Of a stretch of 64,000 bases of DNA, positions 46,954 to 58,183 are shown one piece after another (positions within the stretch are counted from its first letter, which is position 1; every line of letters begins with the position of its first letter). The stretch comes from Emergomyces orientalis (lineage: Eukaryota > Ascomycota > Eurotiomycetes > Onygenales > Ajellomycetaceae). The translations under genes were made by a program, and so were the position numbers. The stretch spans positions 1,240,001 to 1,304,000 of the forward strand of contig MOWL01000088.1 of the NCBI GenBank assembly GCA_002110485.1. The letters run 5' to 3'. The notes under the pieces were generated by a model. It saw only the letters and a list, made by a program, of their open reading frames with translations, made no database searches and was not told the origin of the DNA.

Positions 46954-49900
46954 TCATTCATTTATATTTTCATCTTTGAAATAGAATTGATTTCTAGTAG
47001 CTATTTGAGTTTCATTGAGAAAATCAATTAAATATTGACTGTCTATTTCAGTTGAAAATAGTAGTTTCATATTCATTTCTCTCAGTTTATATTTATATCT
47101 CAGTTCAGCTCTAAGTTCTTGATTTAATGAGCAATTCATTAAGATATGTTCTGGATCTTCAAGAGAGTCACAATATTCACAATTTTCACTTTCAATATCA
47201 GATATTCTTTTCAAATAAGATTTGAAATAGCCATGATCTAGTTTTAATTGAATGATTGAGAAGAAAAGCTTCTTCTTGCACTTAATAGAGCATGATTTTC
47301 ATTTAGATTTAATTTCAAATCTAAGATAGTGAGCACTTTTTCTTTGTTTTTCCCATATTTTATGCCATTTTTCTAAGCAATTCTCTTTTATCTTTCTTTT
47401 AATAAAAGACCATGAAACTATTTTTGAACTTGCAATATTTAGTTCTGTTCCTTTCTTTGCTGCTTCATCAGCAAGCTCATTTCCATGTATATTTATATGA
47501 GCAGGAACCCAGCTCAGATATATCTTTGTCTTATATTTTAATTGAATTCTTTTGCATATCTTTAGAATTACTTCTATATTCATTTGATCATTATGAATTT
47601 CATTTTTTTGAATTCTTTTCAAAGCTGCTTGACTATCTGAAAAAATTCATGCTTCTTTCATATCTTTTCTTTTTGAAGCTTTTATTTCTATCAGTTTAAA
47701 AGCTTTCATAATAGCATATAATTCAGCATCAAATACTTCACATTCATTTCCAATATTCCATGAATCTGATGTATATTTGTAATTATCTTCTGTATATGCT
47801 ATTCCAGCTTCTAGGCCTTTATTTTCATTCATTGAATCATCTGAATAGATTAGAATTGACTTTTTAAAATCAATTTTCTCTATTATTCTTCTATGATTCT
47901 CAGCTTCTTCTGGTTTTGATAATGCACTTATTTCAATTGAAATCATTGAGCCTAGTTTTTCTTTTCATGAATATAGCTTTTTGTGTTCAATCTTTTCAAT
48001 ATTTAATGAAGAGAACTCATTTTTAATCATTGAGCATACTCTATATAGTTGAGAAGGGATTTTTTTTCTATTTCTCTCATTTTCTTGATTTTCTTGACTT
48101 TCATTCCAATCTAGATATCTATTCCAATCTAAGTCATTTCCAGATTGAATTGGAGGATAAGATGTAGATATTCTTTTTCTAATTGAATGAATATCTGGCA
48201 TTTTCATGATTCTCAGTGCATAATTCTTGCATATCTTCTCAAATCTTATTTCAGGAGGTGATATAGAAGCTTCTATTTCCATAGCTCTACATGAAGAGGT
48301 TTTGAAAGCTCCCAGAATTCTTCTTAAAGCTGTATTCTGCAATTTTTGAAACTTATCTATAAAGTGTTTCTGGTTCTTCCACCATATCTGAACATCATAA
48401 TCAGAAATAGATGCTATACACACAATGTATAGCTGTCTCATAGCTTGAAATGATAAACCCCTTTCAGTATTAGAAAGTTGTATTATACTATTTAAAACTC
48501 TTTCAGCTTGAGCCATTCTTTTTTGAATATGAGATTTAAAATTGAGTTTTGAATCCAGCCAGATTCCTAGCCATCTTACAACTGATTTAGGCTTTATTTC
48601 TTGATTTAATAGATTTAAACTTATTTCCTTTTCATATCTTTTTGGAAAAAAGTGAATTAATTCAGTTTTTTCCATATCAAATTGAATTAGGTTTAAATCT
48701 CCTCTATTAAATATCTCTTGCACAGCTTTTTCAATATTTTCACAATTTTCTTTTATTGTTCTTGAGCTGAAAATCAGATCTATATCATCAACATAGCTAG
48801 AAGATCTCACTATCTCCATTTCTCTATCTTTGAATAGATTTTTTGTATATATAGCAAATAGAATTGGTGAGACTGGAGATCCCTGAGGAACTTCTATTTC
48901 AATTTCAGTAATATCTTGCTTTAATGAGTCAAAAAGTAGTTGAATATATCTTTTTGATATAAAACATATAACTCACTTTATTAATGCTTTTGGTAGTTTC
49001 ATCTCTTGAAGAATAATTATTAGCTTATTCTTTGAAACATGATCAAAAGCACCTTTTATATCAATAAAAGCAGCTGTTGTAACTAAGCCTTCATTTTTTG
49101 CCATTTGAATATCATGAATTATTGATAAAACTGTATCTATTGCAGAATTCTGTTTTCTGCCACCCATTTGATCATTATATAATAAATCAGTGATTGAGTC
49201 TAGATATGATAATCTTGTTGCTATTATTTTTTCAAGAATTTTTCCCAAGCAATTCAAAAGTGATATAATTCTATAAGACTTTGGCATAGTAGCTTTTCTA
49301 TTTGATTTTGCAAGAACTATACCAGTTGCTTGTCTCCAGCATTCAGGGTGATACTCATTCTTCATTAGTTGAGAGAATAATTCAAATAATTCATTTTTCA
49401 GAGAATGAAAGACTTTTTGAATAATTAAATGATTTATAGTATCAGATCCTGCAGCTGTTTTTGTAGAACTTGTAAAAACAGCAGTTTCAAGTTCATTTCT
49501 AGATAGATCTGGCCAAGCCCATCTTGAATCTTCAATATATTCACTTATTGAACTATATTGTTCAGATTGAGGTGGTTTTTGAAATAGAATTTTCATAAAA
49601 GTCTGACATTTTTGTTCAAAAGAATGAGCAATATATTCCTCATTTTCTATTTTATATTTTAGAGATGGAAGCTTTGCAACAGATTTAGACTTTGTATATT
49701 TAAAAGCTTTAAATATTTCTTTTCTCTGTGCATTCTCAAGAAATTTATTCCAGCAGCTAGTTTTAGCTTTTTTAATTAATGTGAAATATTCATTTCTTAT
49801 TCTTTTATATTCTTCATAAGATATGATATTCTCTTTCCATTCTTTTTTTATTTTTACTAGATTTTTTCTTTTTTCTGTTATTTCTTCTGACCACCAAGAT

Positions 49901-50901
49901 TTTGAGAATTCTGAGAGCTTTTTCTTTGATATAAAGTTTTTAATGCTTTCTAATATAATTTCAGTTATTATATTAGTTCTACTTTCTAGCATTATATCTG
50001 TTATTATTGTCTTTTCATTTCAATTTGATAATTCTTCTTTTTTTTCAAATTTTAAATCTTCAATTCTTTTATTGATTTCAGACCATTCAGCTTTTTCAAA
50101 ATTATATTGATTTGATAGTAGAGGATTCTCACATGTTTCCTTTTCATCAATTTCAATATTAAATTGAATAACTTCATGAGCAGATCCTGATGATTTTTCT
50201 GAATTAATAAATCAATTATAGATCTTGTTTTCAATCAAATTTTTTGATAGAAAGATTAAGTCTATGATTGATTTCTTCATTAAGTTGTTTCTAAAGAAGG
50301 TCTGTCTATCAATTTCATTTATAATATCTAATTCATGTTGTAGAGCTCACTCTACTATTTTCTCTGATCTTATTGAATAATCACATTCAGAATTCCACCA
50401 TATATGATGTGCATTGAAATCACCACATATAATAGCATTTTTTTCTGAACTTAAATTCAGCAGTTCTCTGTCAACTGTTCATGAATTATCATTTATCTTC
50501 AGTGATTTTTCATTATAAATATTTATCAATTGAATACTGTTAAATTGATTTCTTGTATCTATAATATCTTCAACTAGAATATCAGAATTAGATATATAAT
50601 TACTTTTTATATTGAATTGAAATCTTGATCTTTTTCTTACATATATCACAACTCTTGCTTTTACATCTGATTTCTCTGGTAAAAAGCAGTGATAGCTTGA
50701 ATGAGAAATTATAAATTATTGTTCTATATCAAAATTTGACTCTTGTAATAGAATGAAGTCAGTTTGCTCTTCAAAGCCTATCTGTAAGCATGAATAGATA
50801 GCATCTTTATTTCTATCAACATTGTTTTGAATAAAAGTTATTTTTGAAGCATTTTTGATAGTTTTTTTCTTCTTTTTATTATTGTTTTGTGTAGTAAACA
50901 T
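46954..50901 (-). CDS. LINE A ORF2: endonuclease - reverse transcriptase - RNase H (TGA-interrupted)
   Basis: The frame from the ATG at 50901 to 46954 contains, in order, an APE-type endonuclease (ITFIQNNVDRNKD, CGDFNAHHIWW, IDLIFLS), an RT (VPQGSPVSPILFAIY, SYVDDIDLIF), an RNase H (YSDDSMNENK, FSDSQAALKR, WVPAHINIHGNELADEAA) and a CEYC...H...C motif. Eight internal in-frame TGA codons (50479, 50347, 50212, 50020, 48973, 47965, 47647, 47299; lower plus-strand coordinate of each) mostly sit where the family has Trp, for example LIK-x-VICFIS in RT and A-x-IFSDSQ in RNase H. One TAA (50716) also interrupts the frame. The last TGA at 46954 may be the true end. Read under the standard code it is a pseudogene; with TGA as Trp it is almost intact. 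Confidence 0.8.
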
Positions 50902-50934
50902 GTACAAAAGGAATAAATTGAAGCTGTGTTTCTT

Positions 50935-51772
50935 TTATTCTGAATCAGGTAATAGATTATATCTATTATCTGTATTCAGAGCTGGAACTTCTACTGCTTT
51001 CATAGAAATGAGATTTTCTTTATCTTTTCTCATTTTTATAGATGTAACAGGGTTTAAGATCTGTCTATTTTTTGAAAAAGAATTTGACTCAGAAGAAATA
51101 GACATTTGAGAATTTCTTCTTTTTGTAGTTTTATCTATTTTCTCTGTATTTTGAGTTTCTTTTCTTCATTTCACATCTTTATTGAAAGACTTTTTCTTGA
51201 AAATGAAAATACAATTTTTTGAAATAGATGTGTGCTTTTCATAGCAATTACTGCATTTGATTTCAGTGTGATTGCAGATTTCATCTATTTTTCTACATGT
51301 ATTGCAAGAATGTTCATTTGTTTTGTGATCTAAAGCACAAAACTGACATTTAGAATTTCTTTTACAAGTATTTGCAAAGTATTCATGTTTCTGACAGTTT
51401 GAGTATTGAATTTGAGATTTAATATTCTCTCTTGAATCTTTGAATTCAAATACTTTCATTTTCAATCCTGCAATTACAATATACTGTTGTTTTGACTGTT
51501 CTATTGTATTTGTAGTAATTAAAACTGAAGCATTTTGATTTCTTTGTCTTTGCTCATAAGAATTGAGCCAAATTGGGGTTTTTTTCAAAGAAATTGAATT
51601 ATATATTTCAATTTCTTCTTTCAAATTTATCATGTCTTCTTCATGATCAAAGATTTCAACTGGAATATCATGTAATACAAATTTTCCCCATTTCTCATCT
51701 TTTTCACATGAAACTTCAATAGAGAGAGCTTTTTGAACTATCTCTTTTCAGCAGTTTTCATTTGTATCTGTC
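50935..51772 (-). CDS. LINE A ORF1 (gag-like, zinc knuckles), N-terminus missing
   Basis: The frame ends at a TAA (50935) 34 bases before the ORF2 ATG and is cut at its 5' end by the junction at 51772. It encodes Cys/His-rich knuckles (CQKHEYFANTC, CQFCALDHKTNEHSC, CSNCYEKHTSISKNC) of the type found in Tad-like ORF1 RNA-binding proteins. Two in-frame TGA codons lie at 51748 and 51166. The sequence upstream of the knuckles (KWGKFVLHDIP) resembles the conserved ORF1 core. Confidence 0.7.
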
Positions 51773-52160
51773 TATATTAATGATATCTTGATTTTCATCT
51801 CAGGCAGTCTTAAGCAACATCATCAACATGTTGAAAAGATATTTATCAAGTTACATAAAACTGATCTTCAGATTAATATAGACAAGTGTGATTTTGAGAT
51901 TCAATTCATTAAATATCTAGAATTTATTATAGAGACTGAAAAAGATGTGAGTATGAATTCAGAGAAAATTCAGATAATTATAAAATAACAAGCTCTTACT
52001 ACAGTTAAAGATATTTACAAATTCATAGAATTCATGAACTTTTATAAAAAATTTATATAAAATTTCTTAAAAATTGTGATCTCTCTCACAGAACTCATTA
52101 AAAAGAATATAAAATTTAACTAATTCAAGAAATTAAATTAAATTTTTAAACTGTTTAAAA
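51773..52160 (+). mobile_element. Ty3/gypsy reverse transcriptase fragment (decayed)
   Basis: The plus strand shows RT motifs of a gypsy element (YINDILIF in place of Y-x-D-D, then a KCDF-type and FYKKF segment), interrupted by TAA stops at Trp and other positions. It continues after the LINE B insertion at 57596, because the 13-base duplication AAACTGTTTAAAA restores the frame. Its upstream part is missing at the LINE A boundary. Confidence 0.75.
52148..52160 (+). repeat. Target-site duplication of LINE B, left copy
   Basis: AAACTGTTTAAAA, identical to 57596-57608. Removing LINE B and one copy rejoins the gypsy reading frame exactly, which supports the insertion boundaries. Confidence 0.85.
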
Positions 52161-52267
52161 GAAACCTCATCAAAAATTATTTTATTCTTTTACATCTAAA
52201 TCGCGATCGCTTTCATACTGCAGAGAGTCTTGAAGGGCATCAGCTCACTCACACACTCTCAAACACC

Positions 52268-53620
52268 ATGGTTGAGGCTGTGAGCGTGAATGATGGTGCA
52301 GGGAATGTGAGTGCGCGCGCGGTGCGACGCGTACCTGGAGCCGCGCAGGCAGAAGATGCAGCAACAAATGGTATGACAGCAACACTGCGCATGATCACCG
52401 AGGCTCTTAGAGAGGGGGAGAAAGACAAGAAGATTAATAAGAAAGAATTACTGTATATTCAGAGAGCTCTGAAGGCAGTGAATGAGCTCAAGAAGGACCT
52501 GCTTGACAACATGTTAAAGAAGCTAGAGAACGCTACAAGCGCATCACAGCAAAATGAAAGATGCAACATGCTGGACAGTGAGACCTCATGGGCGCGCATA
52601 GCGGCCAATGGAGGGCCGCCAGCAAAGATAGTAACCAGGCATGCATTGAGAGAGGTGGTGATATCTCGCCACAACTGTGACACACTGCCAGTGGAGGAAC
52701 GCACCCCAGAGGCCATTGTGAGAAAGGTAAATGGGACCATCAAAGATGTGACCACTGGCACCATAGTTGCAGCAAGATACATGCCTAGTGGTGATCTGAT
52801 CCTGGTCGCAGACAACCCCAGCACGAAGGCCGAGCTGACAAAAAGTAATGAATGAGTGGAGAAATGGGGCGACAAGGCACACATGAGAAAGAAGATGTAT
52901 GCAGTATTGATCAAGAGTGCATCTATCAGTGTCATTAGCTGGATTAGCCCAGATAAAGCAGTGAAGAATGTCTACAAGCAGAACCCATCTCTCAGATGCA
53001 GAGTACTCATCCACAGAGTCACAAAGTGGCTAGCTAAACAGCAGCGGCCTCATGGAAGCATTATTCTACATGTAGCCACACCGCAGCAGGCAAACACGCT
53101 TGTGGAGAATGGCATCATTCTGGGGAATGAATTCTGCATGGTTGAAATCTTCCACAGGGAGGCTCAGGTCACCTGATGCTACAGCTGCCAGCAATATGGA
53201 CACATAGCCAGATTCTGCCGCAAGGGTGATATCTGTGGGCACTGTGCAGCAGAGGGACACACGGACAAGACCTGCCCCGCAGCACTGGAAGGAAAGAAGG
53301 CAGTCTGCTGTAACTGTGAAGGAGATCACCCAGCATGGTCTGCAAGATACTCTGAACAACAGACTGTGATTTCACTGACCAAGGAGGCTCTCAAGAACCA
53401 GTCAAGGCGCTTTGTGGTGCAAACACCAGATGAGAAGGGTTGGATCACCCTCAGAAAGTGTAGCAGAACCACAGGAGAGGACTCTCTGATTGTTCAGCAC
53501 AAGGTTGGCAGACCCATGAATGTGGCAAGAGCTGGCGCGCAGCAACAGGGCTCGCTCAGTGGCTATGCACGCCCAGCGCGACCAGACTCCACGCAGGACC
53601 AAGACATGGGTGAACCATGA
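52268..53620 (+). CDS. LINE B ORF1 (gag-like RNA-binding protein)
   Basis: 450 codons from the ATG at 52268. A charged N-terminal half (KDKKINKKELL) is followed by the conserved ORF1 core (KWLAKQQRPHGSIILHVAT) and three zinc knuckles (CYSCQQYGHIARFC, CGHCAAEGHTDKTC, CCNCEGDHPAW). In-frame TGA codons at 52853 (between SNE and VEKWG) and 53174 (VT-x-CYSC) are the only breaks. The frame reaches TGA at 53618, which overlaps the ORF2 ATG (ATGA). If that TGA were also read as Trp, the next stop is a TAA near 53707. ORF1 proteins of this clade bind the element RNA. Confidence 0.8.
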
Positions 53621-56600
53621 GTGAGCAAGTCCATATACTACAATACAATGTGCATAACTCAAACAAGGTGATGAACGCATTACTGGCCAAGCCTGAAATG
53701 GTATTAAACTACGACATCATTGCACTGCAGGAACCATGGATGCAGAGGGAATCTGAAAGGGGTACAACATGCCCGGCCAACTGTGGATTCTGGCAGGCAG
53801 GCATGCAGGTCAAGGAGGCCAGGGTGGGCTTCCTCATCAACAAAAGACTGAAGGCAACAGCATGGGATGTCAGAGTCATTACAGAATCCATGGCATTGCT
53901 CACTGTGAACACGGTAAGAGGATCACTACTAATGCTCAATGTCTACGCTGCTCCACCAGGCAGCTACACAACTGTGCCAGAGAGTTCCCCCATCCTTGAG
54001 CTACAAGCGGTGGTGGAGGAGGCCGAGGCCTCGCTACCAGCGCGAACTCAGGGGCGATGTGCGCAACAAGCGCAAGACCCAGACACAAGTGCGCTACGAG
54101 CGCGAGATCAGGGTGCAGACGCGCAACAAGCGCAAAGTCAGGGTGCAGAAGCGCGGCAGGCGGAGGTAGTGGTGCTGGGAGACTTCAATGTGCATCACTC
54201 AAAGTGGGGAGGTGAGCGAGTGAGACAGGACTTTGACCTGGCATGGGAGCTCATAGCACAGGTGGATGCTCTCGGACTGCAGCTGGCAACACCACGGGGA
54301 GAGATTACATGGCAGGACCACAGAAGCACTGGCACCACCTTGGACCTAATCTTTCTCTCAGAGAACCTGAGTGCAGGGGTACTGAAATGCTGGGTCGCAC
54401 ACAAGACAGATATGGCATCAGATCATCTACCAGTGATCACTAAGTTGGCCATCAACATACCTGTGGTACTAAGGGAAAAACGCAACTGGCGGCAAGTGAA
54501 TATACAGCAGCTGCAAAAGGACTGCCAAGAGCTACAATGTTGCAACAGCTTTAGCTCAACAGCAGAGATTGATTGCTATGTAAACTATCTAAGTGAATTC
54601 ATCAATGAGCTAGCAGAGAAACACACTAAACGCGCGCGCATCTGCAAGCAGAGTCGCTCGTGGTGGTCCAACAGAGTGGTGCAAGCAGTGAGTGAGTACA
54701 AGAGAACCATGAGGAATGCAGACAGCACTGAGAAGAAAAGAAGACATGCCCACAACAGGTGAAACAAGGAAATAAAGCTGGTCAAGACTGCCAGCTTCTG
54801 CGATCTAATGAACAGTGCTGGCACGGATCCTAAACTGCTCTGAAAGCTGGCAAAGTGGGGTCGCACACACACCAACGAGACCAAGCAACCGGCAAGACTG
54901 CCACTGCTTAGGGGAATGCCAGAGGCCTTGGGTGTAACCGAGGTGCGAGCCACTGCATTCCAGGACAAGGCTGAACTACTACGGGCGCGGTTCTTCCCAG
55001 AGCCTTTGGCGGCAAGGGAAGATGACATGAACGTGGGAACACAGCCGCGGAGTGTGACTGACATGGTAGTGCTCACAGAGGAGGCCATGGCAGCGCTGAT
55101 TGCTAGGCTTCCAAACGACAAGGCCCCGGGTGCCAACAGCATCCCCAACCGCTTCCTCAAAATGCTAGGCTCAAGGTTCATCACAGCAATAACTGAGCTT
55201 ACACAGGCCTGCTGGCATTGGGAGTACTACTCACAGATATTCAAAACAGCGCGCACGGTGGTGCTCAAGAAGCCAGGAAAGAAGGACTACAGTGAAGTGA
55301 AAGCCTGGAGGCCAATTGCACTACTTGACACCCTAGGTAAAATTGTAGAGGCTGCAACAGCCAAGGAAATAAGGTCTCTGGCAGAGAAACATGGGATGCT
55401 ACCAGCTCAGCAAATGGGGGCGCGAGGAGGCTGCTTCACAGAAACAGCAATTGCTCTGTTACTGGCGCAGATTCGCACAGTGTGAGAGGAGCAGGGAGCA
55501 GTGGCCTCAGTGCTGTCACTGGACATCTCAGGGGCCTATGACAGAGTGCTCAGAAATCGCCTAGTGCACATTCTAAGAAAAAGAGGACTGCCCAGACAGC
55601 TGACTGAATGGGTCAACTCATTCATGCAGGGGCGCAAGGCGACACTAGTATTTGATGAGCAGGAAACTGAAGTCTTTGAGGTGAATGCAGGCATCCCACA
55701 GGAATCACCCTTGTCACCCATTCTGTTCTTATTCTACAATGAGGAGTTGCTCAGAATATGTGCACCACGAAGTGAGCCTGTCAGCTGCATAGGATTTGTA
55801 GACGATGTGAACATTCTAGCATATGGCGACTCAACTGAAGCGAATTGTGCGCATCTGGCGCGGATCCATGCCAGCTGTGAGCGTTGGGCGAGCAGACATG
55901 GGGCAATCTTTGCACCACAGAAGTATGAGCTCATGCACTTTACCAGAACAAGAACTAGATTCAATCTAGAACACTCACTGCAATTGCCACAGCAAGTGAT
56001 CAAGCCACAGAGGGAGATGCGGGTGCTAGGCATCTGGCTTGACTCTAAGCTGAGGTGGCGTAGCCATGTCAGTAAGGTGGTAGGCAGAGCGAAATCGCAG
56101 ATAGGTGCCCTAACTCAGACAACACAGTCAACCTGGGGCCTGCCACTGCAGCATGCCCGGAGGGTCTACAATGCAGTGATAAGGCCCGCAATAGGATACG
56201 GAGCGCTGGCATGGCATCAACCACAGGCGACACAACATGAACCGCGACATCAACGCCAGCTGCTAGCCAGCCTGGAGAAGATTCAAAATAAATGCCTACA
56301 GATCATTGCAGGGGCCTACAGAGCTACTCCAATCACCTCACTGGAGGCGGAGACAGCCACACTGCCTCTGAAAATACATCTAGACAGTGTGGTGGCCAGA
56401 GCAACTGAGCGGCTTAAGGAGTCAGGAATCATGGAGCAGATAAAACAGGCATGTGTGCAGGTCAGAGCCAGACTTCGCAGAAGGAATAACAGAGGAATGC
56501 AGTCAGTGGAGGCAGTACTGCACCCAGTGAGCATGCAGCAGGGGTGGAGTGTAAATTGGGTGAGACAGGCAAAGCAACTGAAAAAGCAGGAAAGACAAGA

Positions 56601-57093
56601 AAACAGTGTGTGTAACTGGGTCTTCAAGAGATGGGTGAGGGAGGAGACAATGATAAGATGACAGAACAGATGAAGAGCGCACACAACACCATGAGAAGAA
56701 CTGTTTGACAGGCCCCCAGATGTAGAGCTACTAAGATGACATGAGGGCCTGAGCAAGGCCCGAAGCTCATTGATAGTCCAGCTGTGTACCAGCAAGACAG
56801 GCCTTGCAGCGTTCCTTCACAGAAGAAGAGTTCCTGACTTCCCCACACCGAAATGTCCATGTGGATATGAGCATGAAATGGTGCTGCATGTGATGATACA
56901 CTGTACATGATTCAGTGGGGAACGCGCGGAGCTGGAGCAGGAGGGCAGAGTGAATAAGAAGTGGTTGCTGGACACCAAGAAAGAACTGCACAGGCTCACC
57001 AAGTGATGGCTCAAGCAGGACATCCTCAGACAGTTCTCCCTAGCCAAGGTGTTAAGTGAGAGAAGGGCGGAATGAGATGCACAGCACAACTAA
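53617..57093 (+). CDS. LINE B ORF2: endonuclease - reverse transcriptase - C-terminal zinc motif
   Basis: Read with TGA as Trp this is 1158 residues ending at TAA 57091-57093. The N-terminal APE endonuclease has LQYNVHNSNKV, ALQEPW, VLGDFNVHHSKWGG and SDHLPV. RT motifs are SLDISGAYDRV, GIPQESPLSPILFLFYN and GFVDDVNILAYG. The C-terminus has a C-x-C-x7-H-x3-H-x4-C knuckle (CPCGYEHEMVLHVMIHC). I found no RNase H domain. Ten in-frame TGA codons (54760, 54841, 55483, 56659, 56671, 56692, 56737, 56908, 57004, 57073) and no TAA or TAG interrupt the frame. TGG is also used for Trp (for example KWGR, CWHWEYY). Between endonuclease motifs it carries an in-frame 30-base minisatellite. Confidence 0.85.
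54031..54165 (+). repeat. In-frame 30-base minisatellite in LINE B ORF2
   Basis: About four and a half units of 30 bases (starts near 54031, 54061, 54091, 54121, 54151), each beginning with a GCGC-x-x-CAAGCGC-like core. They encode a 10-residue Gln/Ala/Arg-rich repeat between endonuclease motifs. Confidence 0.8.
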
Positions 57094-57187
57094 GAAACAC
57101 AGCTGGCGCATATCAGAGGGTGAAGGGCGCGAAGAGCGAGGCCCTACCAGGAGATAGTGAGCTTGAAGCGCGGATCTGGGTGGACTG

Positions 57188-57270
57188 GCGCGCTGCAAGC
57201 GCGAAGTTGGGCAACCGGGCGCGCCACAAGCGCGGAGTTGAGTGGCCTGCGCGCTACAAGCACTCCAGGA
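57188..57270 (+). repeat. GCGC minisatellite in the LINE B 3' UTR
   Basis: Units starting at 57188, 57219 and 57249 (period 30-31) share GCGCGCYRCAAGCGC followed by a GTTGGG/GTTGAG block. The core is the same palindromic GCGC motif as in ORF2. Confidence 0.7.
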
Positions 57271-57595
57271 CGTTGAAGTCTGCGCGATGAGCGGCAGACA
57301 CACAGCATGAGGCGCCACATTCATTAGAAGTCTTTCTTATGTTCAGACAGGGGTGATGGTGATATAGGGGGTTTTCTTGTCTTCTCACGGTGCTATGCAC
57401 CATCTTCTCTAAGAGCAGCGGGAGCTGCTCCGCGGTACTTGAAGCGATTATAAATGTTGAATAGATTTGCTGTTCAGAGGGTTTTTAGGCCAGAGCTATA
57501 CTAGATAGCTCAAGGTTTTTCTCACTTTGTATACTAGCTGCCTCCCCACATATCCTCGGGATCAAGTGGTGTAGAAATAATAATAATAATAATAA

Positions 57596-57608
57596 AAACT
57601 GTTTAAAA
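57596..57608 (+). repeat. Target-site duplication of LINE B, right copy
   Basis: AAACTGTTTAAAA, identical to 52148-52160. Confidence 0.85.
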
Positions 57609-58183
57609 AAATATTCATCTCTGTATTAATATTATTACAGTTCTTCTCTGATTATAAAATAGTTATTGAAACAGATTTCTCTGATTATATTACTGAAGAA
57701 ATACTCTCTCAGTATAATAATAATAAACTGCTGAAATCATGTGTCTTCTTCTCTAAGAAAAATACACTCACTGAATACAACTATGAAATTCATGATAAGA
57801 AATTGCTTGCTGTAATCAGATACTTGAAAGAATAAAACTCTCAGTTAAAAAATATTAACAAGTTCAAGATTATTACTGATTATAAAAATCTAGAGTACTT
57901 CATGATCTCACAGAAGCTCTCAGAATGACAAGTACACTAAGCTCAGTTTCTGAGTTATTTCAATTTTGAATTGATGTATCAGCCTGGTAAGAACAACACT
58001 GCTGTGGACACTCTATTCTGTCAGAATCAGAATCTATCAAATGATCAAGACAACAAGAGACATGTCTATAGAGAATTTCAAATACTACAGTCAGTTAAAT
58101 ATTTCTTGATAATTGATAGAAAGAGTCTGAGAAAGTCTTTCTCAGATATTTTTCAACTTTTATATAAATTTCAATCTGTTAAT
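57596..58183 (+). mobile_element. Ty3/gypsy RNase H fragment (decayed)
   Basis: Continues the RT frame from 52160. It shows the gypsy RNase H order: ETDFSDY, a LLAVIRYLKE segment, DYKNLEYFM and MYQPGKNNTAVD. Stops include TAA at Trp positions and TGA at an Arg position, typical of random decay. It is cut at 58183 by the 5'-truncated LINE A'. Confidence 0.75.

Larger units (their letters stand above)
46553..51772 (-). mobile_element. AT-rich Tad/I-clade LINE (element A), 5'-truncated in ORF1
   Basis: A non-LTR retrotransposon of about 5.2 kb reading on the minus strand. It has a truncated ORF1 with zinc knuckles, an ORF2 with endonuclease, reverse transcriptase, RNase H and C-terminal CCHC-type motif, and a 3' tail of AAT repeats at 46553-46567. 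I saw no CpG in the element when reading it, and Arg is encoded by AGA/AGG only. The last 1.5 kb is nearly identical to A' at 58184-60028 on the other strand. Its 5' end abuts a gypsy RT fragment at 51773. No clear target duplication was found. Confidence 0.85.
52161..57595 (+). mobile_element. Near-full-length Tad-like LINE (element B), GC-richer
   Basis: A 5.4 kb non-LTR retrotransposon with a 107-base 5' UTR, ORF1 (52268-53620), ORF2 (53617-57093), a 500-base 3' UTR and a terminal AAT-repeat tail (57576-57595), flanked by a 13-base target duplication and inserted in the gypsy RT/RNase H region. Its GC content and CpG content contrast sharply with the AT-rich elements around it, so it is either young or from another source. 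The only interruptions in both long frames are TGA codons. The intact structure suggests recent activity. Confidence 0.9.

Noticed and set aside
47412..47699. Open frame antisense to LINE A RNase H (and its copy at 58881-59168)
   Set aside because: Present in both copies only because the coding strand is AT-rich; no protein features.
46553..57093. RIP as the cause of the TGA codons in the LINEs
   Set aside because: RIP prefers CpA and should make TAG from TGG and TAA/TAG from Gln codons; these are nearly absent, while Gln codons are common and intact.
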